A stretch of DNA of 64,000 nucleotides from Xenorhabdus sp. BG5 (GCF_015163665.1 NZ_JADEUG010000015.1:27278-91277), one strand, 5' to 3'; shown: positions 17,816 through 25,788, numbered from the stretch's first letter. Made by a program: numbers and translations. The notes: generated from the letters alone by a model not told the origin.

Positions 17816-18985
17816 TTATTTAAGTGGCTTGAAGACCAATCCTCCAAATGTGTGTTTGATAAAATACTCATACGTAGCATTCTCTTTTACCCAAGTCTTC
17901 ACTCTCCCCCATGAAAATGCTTTAACGTTAGTACCATTTTCACTTTCTTCTACTTTATCCACCCAAACAATCCAATGATTTTTTCCTGATGTTTCCTCCA
18001 TATTTTGCAACATACCAGCAGAAATTAAAGAAACCACATGGTAACCTTGTTCTATATAATTGTTCAGAGTTTCAATATCTTCTTTATTACTATGCATCAA
18101 ACTAATATTACTAAATATTTTTTCATAGCCCGCTTTTTCAAACCACTCAGTCAATTTCCCCCACATAGTCACACCAGCAGCCTGATCATCAACTTCATCA
18201 TAGCTAAAAATCATATTTTCTGAGTCTCTTAAGCTTGCCAGTGTTATCCAATCTAATCCTGATATTCTTGAACCATATTGGTCATAAAAAGAACCTTTAG
18301 GGTGAAGGCAACCATCACCCGGCTTAATTTCTAATTGGCCTATTTTAGTTTTGCCATATTTCCATAATTCACGAGCGGCTTGCTCATAAATATCAGGTCT
18401 GTCCATTTGCAAACAATAAAAAAGTGCCGCTGGACCACATAAACTTGCCCCATTTTGATCTGGAAAATTTTTTTTAGATAACCTATTTTGAATTTGAGAT
18501 TCAACTTTATTTTTTTCAAATGGGTCGTCAGGATGACCAATTGGATATTCTTTAGCAATAAACGGTCTTTCAGGAATAGTAATTTTTAATTCTATCGTAT
18601 TATCGCCATCACTGACAGGTTTTGTTTCAGCCGTACTTTCAAAATAGCAGACATTTTCTCGTTTATTATCCGAACAGGCTTTACCAGCTACGAATTCACC
18701 AAGCGTATACATTTTTTTAAAAGGCGTTTGCAATGCCTGAATCGTATTTGAACCATGCTTGCGGTAAAGCATGATTTGCATAATATACGTCACGGAAAGA
18801 TCGTCATCGGTTTCCTGAGTAACATGGTGTTGAGTCTCATAATTACTCTGTAATTGCCCCTGAAAAACATCAAGCAATACATGATGATTTCTTTCTGCAT
18901 CCTGACGATAAATAATCAAATCATACAGTAACTTTTCAGCAGGCACATTCGATTCAATTTTAGTGTAAACGGTATAAGTTGGCAT
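17816..18985 (-). CDS. Candidate T6SS effector with papain-like cysteine peptidase domain
   Basis: The 389-residue protein has an N-terminal part of unknown type (about 1-150). The C-terminal half contains Cys183 in ASLCGPAALFY and His337 in KNHWIVWVDKV. A Cys-Gly-Pro-Ala helix start and a His in a beta strand are the hallmarks of papain-like/C39-like folds; the third catalytic position is not clear (SWGRV follows where Asp or Asn often lies). It starts 5 bases after the Hcp stop with AAAGGA upstream and is followed directly by a small lipoprotein. Enzyme activity, substrate and delivery by Hcp are inference; a transglutaminase or amidase is equally possible within this fold. Confidence 0.6.
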   Translation of the reverse strand: MPTYTVYTKIESNVPAEKLLYDLIIYRQDAERNHHVLLDVFQGQLQSNYETQHHVTQETDDDLSVTYIMQIMLYRKHGSNTIQALQTPFKKMYTLGEFVAGKACSDNKRENVCYFESTAETKPVSDGDNTIELKITIPERPFIAKEYPIGHPDDPFEKNKVESQIQNRLSKKNFPDQNGASLCGPAALFYCLQMDRPDIYEQAARELWKYGKTKIGQLEIKPGDGCLHPKGSFYDQYGSRISGLDWITLASLRDSENMIFSYDEVDDQAAGVTMWGKLTEWFEKAGYEKIFSNISLMHSNKEDIETLNNYIEQGYHVVSLISAGMLQNMEETSGKNHWIVWVDKVEESENGTNVKAFSWGRVKTWVKENATYEYFIKHTFGGLVFKPLK

Positions 18986-18989
18986 GGTA

Positions 18990-19733
18990 TTAATCCTTTA
19001 AAATATGAAATTCAAGTTTCTTTTTGTCATCAGTGAGATGCCATTGAGTAAGACCTTGTTTATCGGTCTTCCCTTCTTTTATCTGACCATCTGGCAGACA
19101 AACCCGATACTTGCGTTCGGTTAAAAGATTGCCGTCATCATCCACACAACGATAACGAGCATGATGCTTAGCGGGTTTTACCGGAGTCTCTTCAACCAGC
19201 GGCTTCTTAAGTGGCTTAACATTCGAGAACCCAGACAATAGTGGCCTGCCTTCTTCACGTCCGGATAATTGCGTAATGCTATAACCCGATGTGCCCGCGG
19301 TAAGATGCCTGCATGAAATAGACTTATAATCAATCTGCACCGTTTCATAGGGTATCTGATCATTGCTGTCTATCGAGTGAGGATAATGGCAGGAAAAATC
19401 AACAATGGTTGCCCCTGTCAGCTTGATTTCATAAAAGGCTTCTAATTGCCCTAACTGACTGGTTCGATAACATAAAAAAACGGCTTCCAGCAATTCGTTC
19501 CCGTCAATTGCCATAGCCAACAAAGGCGAGGATTTATCAATAGGTTTGGTAAAGCTGACAGGGTGATGATGTGCGTTCTGGTCGCGGCTCACTGAATGGC
19601 TGATACCCAGTATTTGTATTTCGTTTTCCCGCCCTGCCTGATAGCGGTTTCCTATTGATTCGGGCGTTGAGCACCCGGCTGAAATTAAACCTTGCTTCTT
19701 GCCTTTGAGTGACAAGTAAATAATATGTGACAT
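18990..19733 (-). CDS. hcp: Hcp (TssD) type VI secretion tube protein with C-terminal adaptor extension
   Basis: Residues 1-155 are a clear Hcp domain: IYLSLKGKKQGLISAGCS, IGNRYQAG, SVSRDQNAHHHPVSFTKPID and LTAGTSGYSITQLSG are family landmarks. The Hcp tube protein forms hexameric rings and exports effectors. A standard Hcp ends near residue 160; here about 90 extra residues follow, ending in a transthyretin-like segment (RYRCVDDDGNLLTERKYRVC, then LPDGQIKEGKTDKQG) of the type that links Hcp or VgrG proteins to cargo. The downstream gene is a candidate effector. No other T6SS structural gene is nearby, so this is an orphan hcp set dependent on a T6SS elsewhere. It lies inside the satellite and is more AT-rich than the head genes. 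Confidence 0.9.
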   Translation of the reverse strand: MSHIIYLSLKGKKQGLISAGCSTPESIGNRYQAGRENEIQILGISHSVSRDQNAHHHPVSFTKPIDKSSPLLAMAIDGNELLEAVFLCYRTSQLGQLEAFYEIKLTGATIVDFSCHYPHSIDSNDQIPYETVQIDYKSISCRHLTAGTSGYSITQLSGREEGRPLLSGFSNVKPLKKPLVEETPVKPAKHHARYRCVDDDGNLLTERKYRVCLPDGQIKEGKTDKQGLTQWHLTDDKKKLEFHILKD

Positions 19734-20222
19734 CTTGTCTCCTGTGATCTGACTTCCGATAAATTCTAAATTAAGCAGAATACAACAGGTTTATTTACGA
19801 ATTCCAGTATGAATAATATGCAATTAATTAATTTGTGATTAATCTCTATTATTATGTAAAATCATGAAATTAGATCATTCAAATTTTAGTAAATACCGAA
19901 AGATAACGATCAGATTGAACACTGTATTTGTTTTCTCTGATTTATCGGAATTTTATTTACCTGCTAGAGAAGCTCCCTAAAAATCTTTTTCGTCCTCTCA
20001 ACTATGCACCCTCTGCATAACCCACTGAAAGCCTTGCTACAACTGGATTTATGGCAATTAACACCCTGTTCACCCACTGTATCACCTGTTCACCCTTTAG
20101 ATTGGTGTAGAGTATGTACAGTTAGTGTATAGATAAAAGATAACTATACATCTGTTATTTTCCTTTAAATACAAACACATATTTATATCGATGTATAGAA
20201 TGCATACTTAAACTCAAAAGTT
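19734..20222. other. Intergenic region between cargo and primase, with probable replication iterons
   Basis: No gene is seen in these 489 bases. The half next to the primase holds two P4-type iterons (20065-20095) and a 7-bp inverted repeat TGTATAG/CTATACA at 20126-20150. The part near 19740-19960 is AT-rich and presumably holds the promoter of the leftward hcp cargo. Confidence 0.5.
20065..20095. repeat. Putative replication origin iterons (two GGTGAACAG copies)
   Basis: CCTGTTCACCC occurs at 20065-20075 and 20085-20095, exactly 20 bases apart. The complement contains GGTGAACAG, the sequence known to be bound by the phage P4 alpha protein at ori and crr. The sites lie just downstream of the alpha-like primase gene, as crr does in P4. 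Origin function here is inference. Confidence 0.6.
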
Positions 20223-22652
20223 TTATAGAGTGGACTCAAAATCTTTTCGATCAGGCACGGAGGGTAGCCACTCTTCCGCTTCTTCTGATAATTCAACAGC
20301 ATAACTATAGCCTCTCTTGGTTCGCACTTTCTGATAATCCTTGCGGTATTCCAGCATAATCTTTGGTATCGACTCGCCAAATTTGGTCAGTGTGAGCGGA
20401 CGTTCAAAACCGTGCGCCTCCATAAAAGAAAGATAAGCATGATACAGGTACAACCTCGGTACACGTGGGCTAATATTTTTATTTCCCATCTTCATCCCGG
20501 CAGAATCAGTTACGGGCATCAGATAATCACAAAAGCGATATAGAGGATCTGAACTGCTTTTCACTGTTAATGCCTCGCTGGAGTCGCGTTGCGCCTGTAG
20601 CAGTTTTTTGGCCTTATTCTGGTCGGCAAATTCCGTTAATAAATGCCGGATAATCACAGGCAGTTCCTGGCTGATTTTCTCCGGCAAGTGTGGATCTTTC
20701 TCTGACTCTTTGACCGGAATGTTAAATGGGAATATCACCCGCCGCCGTGCTATGCCGCCATTACGTTCGGTAAAGCTCATCGGTTCATTATTGGTGGCTA
20801 ATACCACGGCTTTAATAATGGTTGAGAACTGTTTCTCATATTTTCCGTCAACTTCGATCAGATCGCCGCCTGTAATTGCCTTAATGCCTGCCCCCTCACC
20901 GACATATTTGACCTGATCGGGCAATGTAATCAGGCTTTTCCCGACAAACTGATAGCGGCCTCTCGCCTCATCTAACGCCTTCATATTGCCACTGGCGGTA
21001 TTATGTTCTCCCGCTAATAACGTGGCGATATAAGTAAATACACTTTTACCGCTGCCACCTTCCCCCGTGACTTCAATAAATAACTGCCAGTCGTAACGGT
21101 TAGCCAGAATCATAAATAGTGCGGCTTTAATGCGATTCATCTTGTCTTCATTATTTCCTGCCGCATGGGATAACCAGCGATAAAAGACAGGAGCATGATC
21201 TGACAGATTTTCACCAACAGCAGGCGAAGTGAAAGCAATCCCGTTATGATTGATTAGCCAGTTTTCCGGCTGGTGCGGGGTAAATTGTTGTGTTGATAAA
21301 TTATACACACCATTACTAAACCCAATTACGTTCTGCCGTTGATTACCAATGACAGGAATTTGTAGTTTCATCGCACTGATTGCGTTATTGATTCCGTTCG
21401 GGCTGTAAGGGGTTTCATACTGGTCGAAAATTGCCACCATTGCGCGACATAATTCGCTATCTGGCACGGTCTGCCATATCGCGCCGTTATAGCGGTAAAC
21501 AATTTCGCTTTCAGGGTTAACCGCCACCTTGCCGTAACGTTCCACCAACAGCGCCCCGCATTGACTAGCTGCCATTTGTGCCAGATTGTTACTGACCTTT
21601 TTAAGCTTTATTTCGTGGGTCACTGCTTCTTCTATTGCCTGCATAGGTGCTTTTCCTCCGATTTGGTATAACCCGTTATTAAATGCCTGCTTTGCTGCCT
21701 CGATGCCGTGGCGCTGGCGATAATCATCCCAATCAGCTTTCAATGCCGTAGGCGGTAGTGTTATCCAGCCGTTAATCGCTATAGCGGTCTTTTCTGCCGC
21801 TATCTTGCCGACATTCTTTTTTAGCCTGCCGTTCTTGTCGCGTTCCTCCGATTTATGCCAGTCATTATCGGCGGCAATGATGATTTTCGCGTCTGGCCAC
21901 TGTTCTCTCACCAGCCCGGCAACTGTGGATAAGTTGCTTTCATCAATGGCTGCCAGCACGACGCCTTTATATAACTGACTGACCGTTAAAGCGGTGGCGT
22001 AACCTTCGGTGATGATGAAAGTGTCTGGTGTTCCGGTAATCTCAGATATCGGGATAAAACTGCCTTTTTTCTGCGTACCGGTAACAAGGCGTTTTTCGCC
22101 ATTTGGTTTGATAATCTGCGCGCCCGTGGTTGTGTCATCCAGTGTTTGAGTCACCAGCAATAACGAACCATCTTTCAATAACCGCTGATTGGGGCATTTC
22201 AGCCCCTTTTTCACCAGATATTGAGATTCACCCATAACAGCGCTGGCAACCAACGCCGCGATGCGTTCTGCAATGGGTTTCACTGTTCGGAACTGCTCTT
22301 TGATGGATTTGGGTTCCGGCAAAGGCATTGCCAACACATTAGAAACCAGCTTAGCCGCTGCAAAGACGGTAATTCCCTTGGTTCTCGCCACCAAATCCAA
22401 CCCGTCACCGTGGCTCGGCTCATCACACTGGCGACAATGCCAGTCTCCATTGTGGTTATCATCAATAAAATGAAAGCGATCAGTACCTCCGCATATTGGG
22501 CAAGCGCCATGCTTGCCTTTTGCCGGAACATCAACACCACAGGCAGGTAACAGGCTTTGCCAGTGATGGGTGGAAGATTTCTTCACCGCATGGATAACGT
22601 CTATCGGGCGGACTTTTTGGTTGTTATTTCCCTGTGAAGCGCGTTGGCTCAT
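20223..22652 (-). CDS. P4 alpha-type primase-helicase
   Basis: The 809-residue replication protein has an N-terminal zinc-binding primase domain (Cys51/Cys54 in GACPICGGTDRF, Cys73/Cys76 in WHCRQCDEPSHGDGLDLV). A Toprim-like segment follows (TFIITEGYATALTVSQ), and a superfamily 3 helicase has Walker A GEGGSGKS near residue 530. The C-terminal region would bind the origin iterons. P4 alpha is about 777 residues, so the length fits. It allows replication independent of a helper initiator, and the matching iterons just downstream support that. It starts 3 bases after the preceding small gene. Confidence 0.93.
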   Translation of the reverse strand: MSQRASQGNNNQKVRPIDVIHAVKKSSTHHWQSLLPACGVDVPAKGKHGACPICGGTDRFHFIDDNHNGDWHCRQCDEPSHGDGLDLVARTKGITVFAAAKLVSNVLAMPLPEPKSIKEQFRTVKPIAERIAALVASAVMGESQYLVKKGLKCPNQRLLKDGSLLLVTQTLDDTTTGAQIIKPNGEKRLVTGTQKKGSFIPISEITGTPDTFIITEGYATALTVSQLYKGVVLAAIDESNLSTVAGLVREQWPDAKIIIAADNDWHKSEERDKNGRLKKNVGKIAAEKTAIAINGWITLPPTALKADWDDYRQRHGIEAAKQAFNNGLYQIGGKAPMQAIEEAVTHEIKLKKVSNNLAQMAASQCGALLVERYGKVAVNPESEIVYRYNGAIWQTVPDSELCRAMVAIFDQYETPYSPNGINNAISAMKLQIPVIGNQRQNVIGFSNGVYNLSTQQFTPHQPENWLINHNGIAFTSPAVGENLSDHAPVFYRWLSHAAGNNEDKMNRIKAALFMILANRYDWQLFIEVTGEGGSGKSVFTYIATLLAGEHNTASGNMKALDEARGRYQFVGKSLITLPDQVKYVGEGAGIKAITGGDLIEVDGKYEKQFSTIIKAVVLATNNEPMSFTERNGGIARRRVIFPFNIPVKESEKDPHLPEKISQELPVIIRHLLTEFADQNKAKKLLQAQRDSSEALTVKSSSDPLYRFCDYLMPVTDSAGMKMGNKNISPRVPRLYLYHAYLSFMEAHGFERPLTLTKFGESIPKIMLEYRKDYQKVRTKRGYSYAVELSEEAEEWLPSVPDRKDFESTL

Positions 22653-22655
22653 GAT

Positions 22656-23057
22656 TCACTCTCCATAAACCGCTGCATAAAGCACATGGTAGACTTCCTG
22701 ATTGCTATCACAGGCCAGTGAAAGCAAATCATGTAGCTCTTCCGAACAATGATGGCTGGTCTGGTCAAGAATGACTTCAAATAAAGACGTGCCCAGTCCC
22801 GCACGATACATCGCCTGATCTAATGAAACGGATTGCCTGTGCACCACGTAATTTAACAATTTATTGACGAGTGGCTGCGGGGCATGTTTCAACAGCGCGT
22901 GGTGCACCTCCTGATTGATATCTCGCGCCAGTGCAATCAAATTATTTATGTCAATTGAGCATTCATCCTTCGATTTTTCGAGAATAAATTTAAATAAAGA
23001 AGTTGCCTGATTGGCACGATATAACGCCTGTTTTAGTGAGGTAGGTTTATTATTCAT
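22656..23057 (-). CDS. Hypothetical protein with internal duplication
   Basis: The 133-residue protein consists of two similar halves of about 55 residues. Each has the pattern LYRA-x-TSLF-x-ILE/D followed by a segment ending SNQEVYH or INQEVHH. The start at 23057 has AGGAGG seven bases upstream, and the gene overlaps the end of a 41-codon frame. I recognise no family. It is co-oriented with the primase gene and almost abuts it, so a role in replication or its control is possible. Confidence 0.7.
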   Translation of the reverse strand: MNNKPTSLKQALYRANQATSLFKFILEKSKDECSIDINNLIALARDINQEVHHALLKHAPQPLVNKLLNYVVHRQSVSLDQAMYRAGLGTSLFEVILDQTSHHCSEELHDLLSLACDSNQEVYHVLYAAVYGE

Positions 23058-23175
23058 GGTATGCCTCCTGACGAGATACTAAGATCAGAGAGGGCATACC
23101 AGCTAGCCGCTGAGTACCAGATGCAATTAGGAATGTAAATTTTAGGCGAGTTTGGTTAGACTGAGTGTCAGCCAT
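23050..23175 (-). CDS. Small Icd/Ash-like peptide (41 aa)
   Basis: The frame from the ATG at 23175 has GGAG upstream and encodes MADTQSNQTRLKFTFLIASG and 21 further residues. P4-like elements commonly have a short protein of this kind (Ash/Icd-like, with a KFTWLF-type motif) just upstream of the primase cluster, and Icd of P1 inhibits host cell division. The stop overlaps the start of the next gene. The longer frame that contains it upstream is an antisense shadow. Family assignment is tentative. Confidence 0.45.
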   Translation of the reverse strand: MADTQSNQTRLKFTFLIASGTQRLAGMPSLILVSRQEAYHE

Positions 23176-23265
23176 AGCATTAGCTCCAATAATGTTGTGG
23201 TTAAACGCCTCGATAGTGTTCGCGCACTTCGGGGCGTTGCTGTTTTTACAATTTACACTCAATGA

Positions 23266-23378
23266 GGTGTTTAGCACCAAATAAATCAAGTGACAGACAC
23301 CATACATTAAGGTGATATGCACTTCAATAGTTTTTTCATGTATACTGCTAAGCACCAATTCAAACGGAGTGTTTAGCA
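23266..23378. promoter_or_regulatory. Regulatory region with three GTGTTTAGCA-type operators
   Basis: GTGTTTAGCA occurs at 23267-23276 and 23369-23378, and its complement with one change at 23346-23355. The middle copy overlaps a TATACT that could be the -10 element of the rightward CopG-like gene, and the last overlaps its start codon. This fits autoregulation and control of the divergent replication operon. Confidence 0.45.
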
Positions 23379-23710
23379 TGTCAACAGGTAGTATTAATAA
23401 TAAATCGGTGCAATTAGCTTCTCGTGTTCCGCATGAAGTTGCTGAATTGCTTGATGCAACGAGAAAAGAGGGTGAAAGTGTTGGAAAATTTATTGTAACA
23501 GCTATAAAAAATGAAGCCGATCGTCGGCAATATAAAAAAAGTGATGAAAACCATCTTTTATCTGATTTAGATGACACCCTAAAAGCACTCAAACAAATTG
23601 AAAGCATCGGAATAAAAATTGGTTCTGATTTGCAAACTCTCGTTACTACAGCTCGCAATAATATTGAATGCCGCCAGCGCAAAGCCAAAGCATCATCTGA
23701 GCAAAAATAA
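23378..23710 (+). CDS. CopG/ribbon-helix-helix-like regulator (YlcI/YnfO type)
   Basis: The 110-residue protein has an N-terminal ribbon-helix-helix-like segment (SVQLASRVPHEVAELLDATR) and a helical C-terminus. Start at 23378 with GGAG ten bases upstream; an in-frame start at 23312 would include the promoter region. It is the only gene in the right half of the island transcribed rightward, divergent from the replication operon, so it is probably the island's repressor or switch gene. Confidence 0.65.
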   Translation: MSTGSINNKSVQLASRVPHEVAELLDATRKEGESVGKFIVTAIKNEADRRQYKKSDENHLLSDLDDTLKALKQIESIGIKIGSDLQTLVTTARNNIECRQRKAKASSEQK

Positions 23711-23715
23711 TAATT

Positions 23716-23740
23716 AACCCTCTTAATGAGGGTTGTTTTT
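23716..23740 (+). terminator. Terminator of the CopG-like gene
   Basis: AACCCTC/GAGGGTT stem with TTAAT loop followed by TGTTTTT, starting 6 bases after the stop codon. Confidence 0.8.
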
Positions 23741-23827
23741 CGTCTTTATTCTCAAAAGTAAAGTTGTTTTTAAAATTAGCTTTACCGCTGCCAATTAAGA
23801 AAGTTAATTTTTTCATAATGTGATTCT

Positions 23828-24112
23828 TTAATTGATCGGTTTACGGCTATACGGATTATTTACATTGTCTACTGTTGGCGGATTACGCACCCACCATAAA
23901 ACATCACTTAATAACCATGAAACGGAATTACGGCCTAATGGAACACGCTTAGGAAATTTTCCTTCTTCCTCTAATACCCAGCGACGAGAACGCGATAAAC
24001 TGGAAAGGTGTTCACATTCTTTCTCTCTGATCCTGCGATCATATTTCTCACCATATTCATTTAATATTGATTGTCGTTCTTGTGGTGTCGGTGATGTGAA
24101 TTTTATTACCAT
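23828..24112 (-). CDS. AlpA-like excisionase/regulator (second copy)
   Basis: The 94-residue protein shares with AlpA regulators the pattern REKECEHLSSLSRSRRWVLE followed by EGKFPKRVPLGRNSVSWLLS. This is a MerR-like winged helix in which the FP and the W at the end of the recognition helix are typical. In Gram-negative PICIs AlpA is the master activator that controls excision and replication genes and responds to helper phage. A closely similar gene lies just upstream. It is probably cotranscribed with the integrase and first AlpA. Confidence 0.85.
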   Translation of the reverse strand: MVIKFTSPTPQERQSILNEYGEKYDRRIREKECEHLSSLSRSRRWVLEEEGKFPKRVPLGRNSVSWLLSDVLWWVRNPPTVDNVNNPYSRKPIN

Positions 24113-24130
24113 ATTTCTCTATTCCCAAAA

Positions 24131-24154
24131 ATAAAAAACCCCGATGAACGGGGC
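24131..24154 (-). terminator. Terminator between the two AlpA genes
   Basis: On the minus strand a GCCCCG/CGGGG stem is followed by TTTTTT, ending the integrase-AlpA transcript before the second AlpA gene. Confidence 0.75.
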
Positions 24155-24176
24155 TATTATTAAATTCATGTTAATT

Positions 24177-24401
24177 TTATTCAGACTTCCAAGTGCCTTT
24201 TATCCAGTCCTGAATCTCAGATAATCGATAAACTTTGGTTTGTGGTCCTATTGTTATTTTTAAAGGGAATTGACCGTCTTTTTCGAGTAAAGATCTGTGT
24301 CTTCTTCCTAATGAAGTTAACCACTCACATTCTTCTTCTCTAATTAACCTATCAAGTCCATCTAAACCCTCCAATTCTTCACGAGTTAATATGTGTATCA
24401 T
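24177..24401 (-). CDS. alpA: AlpA-like excisionase/regulator (first copy)
   Basis: The 74-residue protein has REEECEWLTSLGRRHRSLLE and DGQFPLKITIGPQTKVYRLSE, the AlpA pattern, and ends in IQDWIKGTW. It overlaps the 3' end of the integrase gene by 23 bases, so they are cotranscribed. It would act as excisionase or as transcriptional activator of the island. A second AlpA-like gene follows after a terminator. Confidence 0.85.
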   Translation of the reverse strand: MIHILTREELEGLDGLDRLIREEECEWLTSLGRRHRSLLEKDGQFPLKITIGPQTKVYRLSEIQDWIKGTWKSE

Positions 24402-25620
24402 TTTCTATAGCCTCCGATTCCTTAATTAAAGAATCTAAATAATTAACCCACCAGTAGAGCGCATTTCTTTTTTGTTCAATATACTGACTTCGGTTATATA
24501 TTCCAGCGACGCCATTTAACGAATGGCCTAATAATTGTTCAACAACATTATGCTCAAATCCGTGATCACTGAGCGAGGTAGCAAATACTCTTCGTATATC
24601 GTGTGCCGTCCACTTCTCTTTATGATTTAATCTTTTCCATATCTTCGCAATAGTTACACTAGCTGTACATTGCTTCATATCAAAACCAATAACATGTTCT
24701 CGATTTTTTGTTGCTTTATTTAATAACAAAAGCCAACTTTTAAAATTACTCGGAATTGGCCTGATTATTTCCCTGCCATTTTTACTGTGCTCTGGTGGCA
24801 CTCGCCATATATCATTCAAAAAATCCCATTCATTCCATTTTGAAAGTCGTATTTCGGAAAGCCTACAACCAAAAACAATTAAAAACCTAAGAATAATTCT
24901 GTTTTCGTGTGACATAATATGATTGTCATATTCTTTATTCACATGACGCCATACTTCTCTTAATTCATCATTTGTTAACACTCTGTCTCTCCTATTTGCT
25001 TTTTCACCAACATCACCAACATCACCAATATCTAAATCATCTATTTCATGATTAATTGCATATTTTCTTACTCGACAAAACTTCAATGCCTGTTGTGATA
25101 TTTTTAAAAGTGCTCCCGATTGTACTGGTGCCTTTCTTTTAATTTTATCAAAGCACCTAATCCACATTGATAATGTGCATTCCTTTAATGGAATATGTCC
25201 TATCTCAGAATAAATATGCTTGGAAAAACAACCTCTAATATGATCTACTGCTTTTCGTTTATTGATAGCGTAATTATTAATCCAATACTCTATTGCCTCT
25301 TTTACCGTGACAGGTTTTAAAGAGTCCTCTTTTGTTATTTTTATTTGTATTCTTGGATCTTTTCCTTCGGCTAACCATACCCGGCATTCATCTCTCCGTT
25401 CCCTTGCTGCCTTAAGGCTCAAATCTGGGTATTTACCCAACGTCAGCCATATAGGAGCACTTTCACGCCCATAAAGGCGGTAGAAAAAAACAAAGCTGAT
25501 TGTACCCTGCTTACTTACCCTGATTGATAACCCGTTCCCATCCGCTATCGTCTGCTGTTTTTCAACTGGTTTACCGTATAAGGATTTGAGTTTTTTATCA
25601 CTGAGCTTGTTTACAGCCAT
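24379..25620 (-). CDS. int: Tyrosine-recombinase integrase of the island
   Basis: The 413-residue integrase has an N-terminal arm-binding domain (DUF4102 type: LSDKKLKSLYGKPVEKQQ, ADGNGLSIRVSKQGTISF), a SAM-like core-binding domain, and a catalytic domain. Catalytic landmarks are an Arg near residue 255 (CRLSEIRLSKW), HDIRR near 338, LGHS near 363 and the Tyr in GVAGIY near 370. The start codon is 21 bases from the right attachment repeat. It integrates and, with AlpA, excises the element. Confidence 0.93.
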   Translation of the reverse strand: MAVNKLSDKKLKSLYGKPVEKQQTIADGNGLSIRVSKQGTISFVFFYRLYGRESAPIWLTLGKYPDLSLKAARERRDECRVWLAEGKDPRIQIKITKEDSLKPVTVKEAIEYWINNYAINKRKAVDHIRGCFSKHIYSEIGHIPLKECTLSMWIRCFDKIKRKAPVQSGALLKISQQALKFCRVRKYAINHEIDDLDIGDVGDVGEKANRRDRVLTNDELREVWRHVNKEYDNHIMSHENRIILRFLIVFGCRLSEIRLSKWNEWDFLNDIWRVPPEHSKNGREIIRPIPSNFKSWLLLLNKATKNREHVIGFDMKQCTASVTIAKIWKRLNHKEKWTAHDIRRVFATSLSDHGFEHNVVEQLLGHSLNGVAGIYNRSQYIEQKRNALYWWVNYLDSLIKESEAIENDTHINS

Positions 25621-25641
25621 TTAGCGAACCTTTTTCTATTT

Positions 25642-25659
25642 TGCAATACACATTGCAAT
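25642..25659. repeat. Putative attachment site, right copy (18-bp direct repeat)
   Basis: Identical to 9334-9351 (TGCAATACACATTGCAAT); the flanking bases differ at both ends. It lies directly upstream of the integrase gene. Confidence 0.75.
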
Positions 25660-25788
25660 ACGCAGGGTGGTGTAACAACCCGCAAACACCAAAACGGATG
25701 AAAACACCAAACATCAATTTATTCTTATTTTTCATTTAATTACAAACAACACGAGTACATGTAACCCCATATCAGTTACAGAGTTTAT

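Larger units (their letters stand above)
9334..25659. mobile_element. Capsid-forming phage-inducible chromosomal island (cf-PICI)-like satellite, about 16.3 kb
   Basis: An exact 18-bp direct repeat bounds the element. From the right it carries integrase, two AlpA-like genes, a divergent CopG-like regulator, small genes, a P4-type primase-helicase, a T6SS cargo, then capsid, protease, portal, two connectors, HNH, TerS, TerL, a Ner-like regulator and a membrane protein. There is no tail, tape-measure, baseplate or lysis gene in it. An integrase-AlpA-primase module plus a self-contained head module without tails is the published hallmark of cf-PICIs, which package themselves in their own capsids and take tails from a helper phage. 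Completeness of all head genes suggests it may be functional. An alternative is a degraded siphophage that lost its tail genes, but the P4-type replication module argues against that. Confidence 0.8.

Noticed and set aside
23050..23688. 212-codon leftward frame across the CopG-like gene
   Set aside because: It is antisense to a gene with good start and terminator; only its last 41 codons have an independent start and binding site, which are annotated separately.
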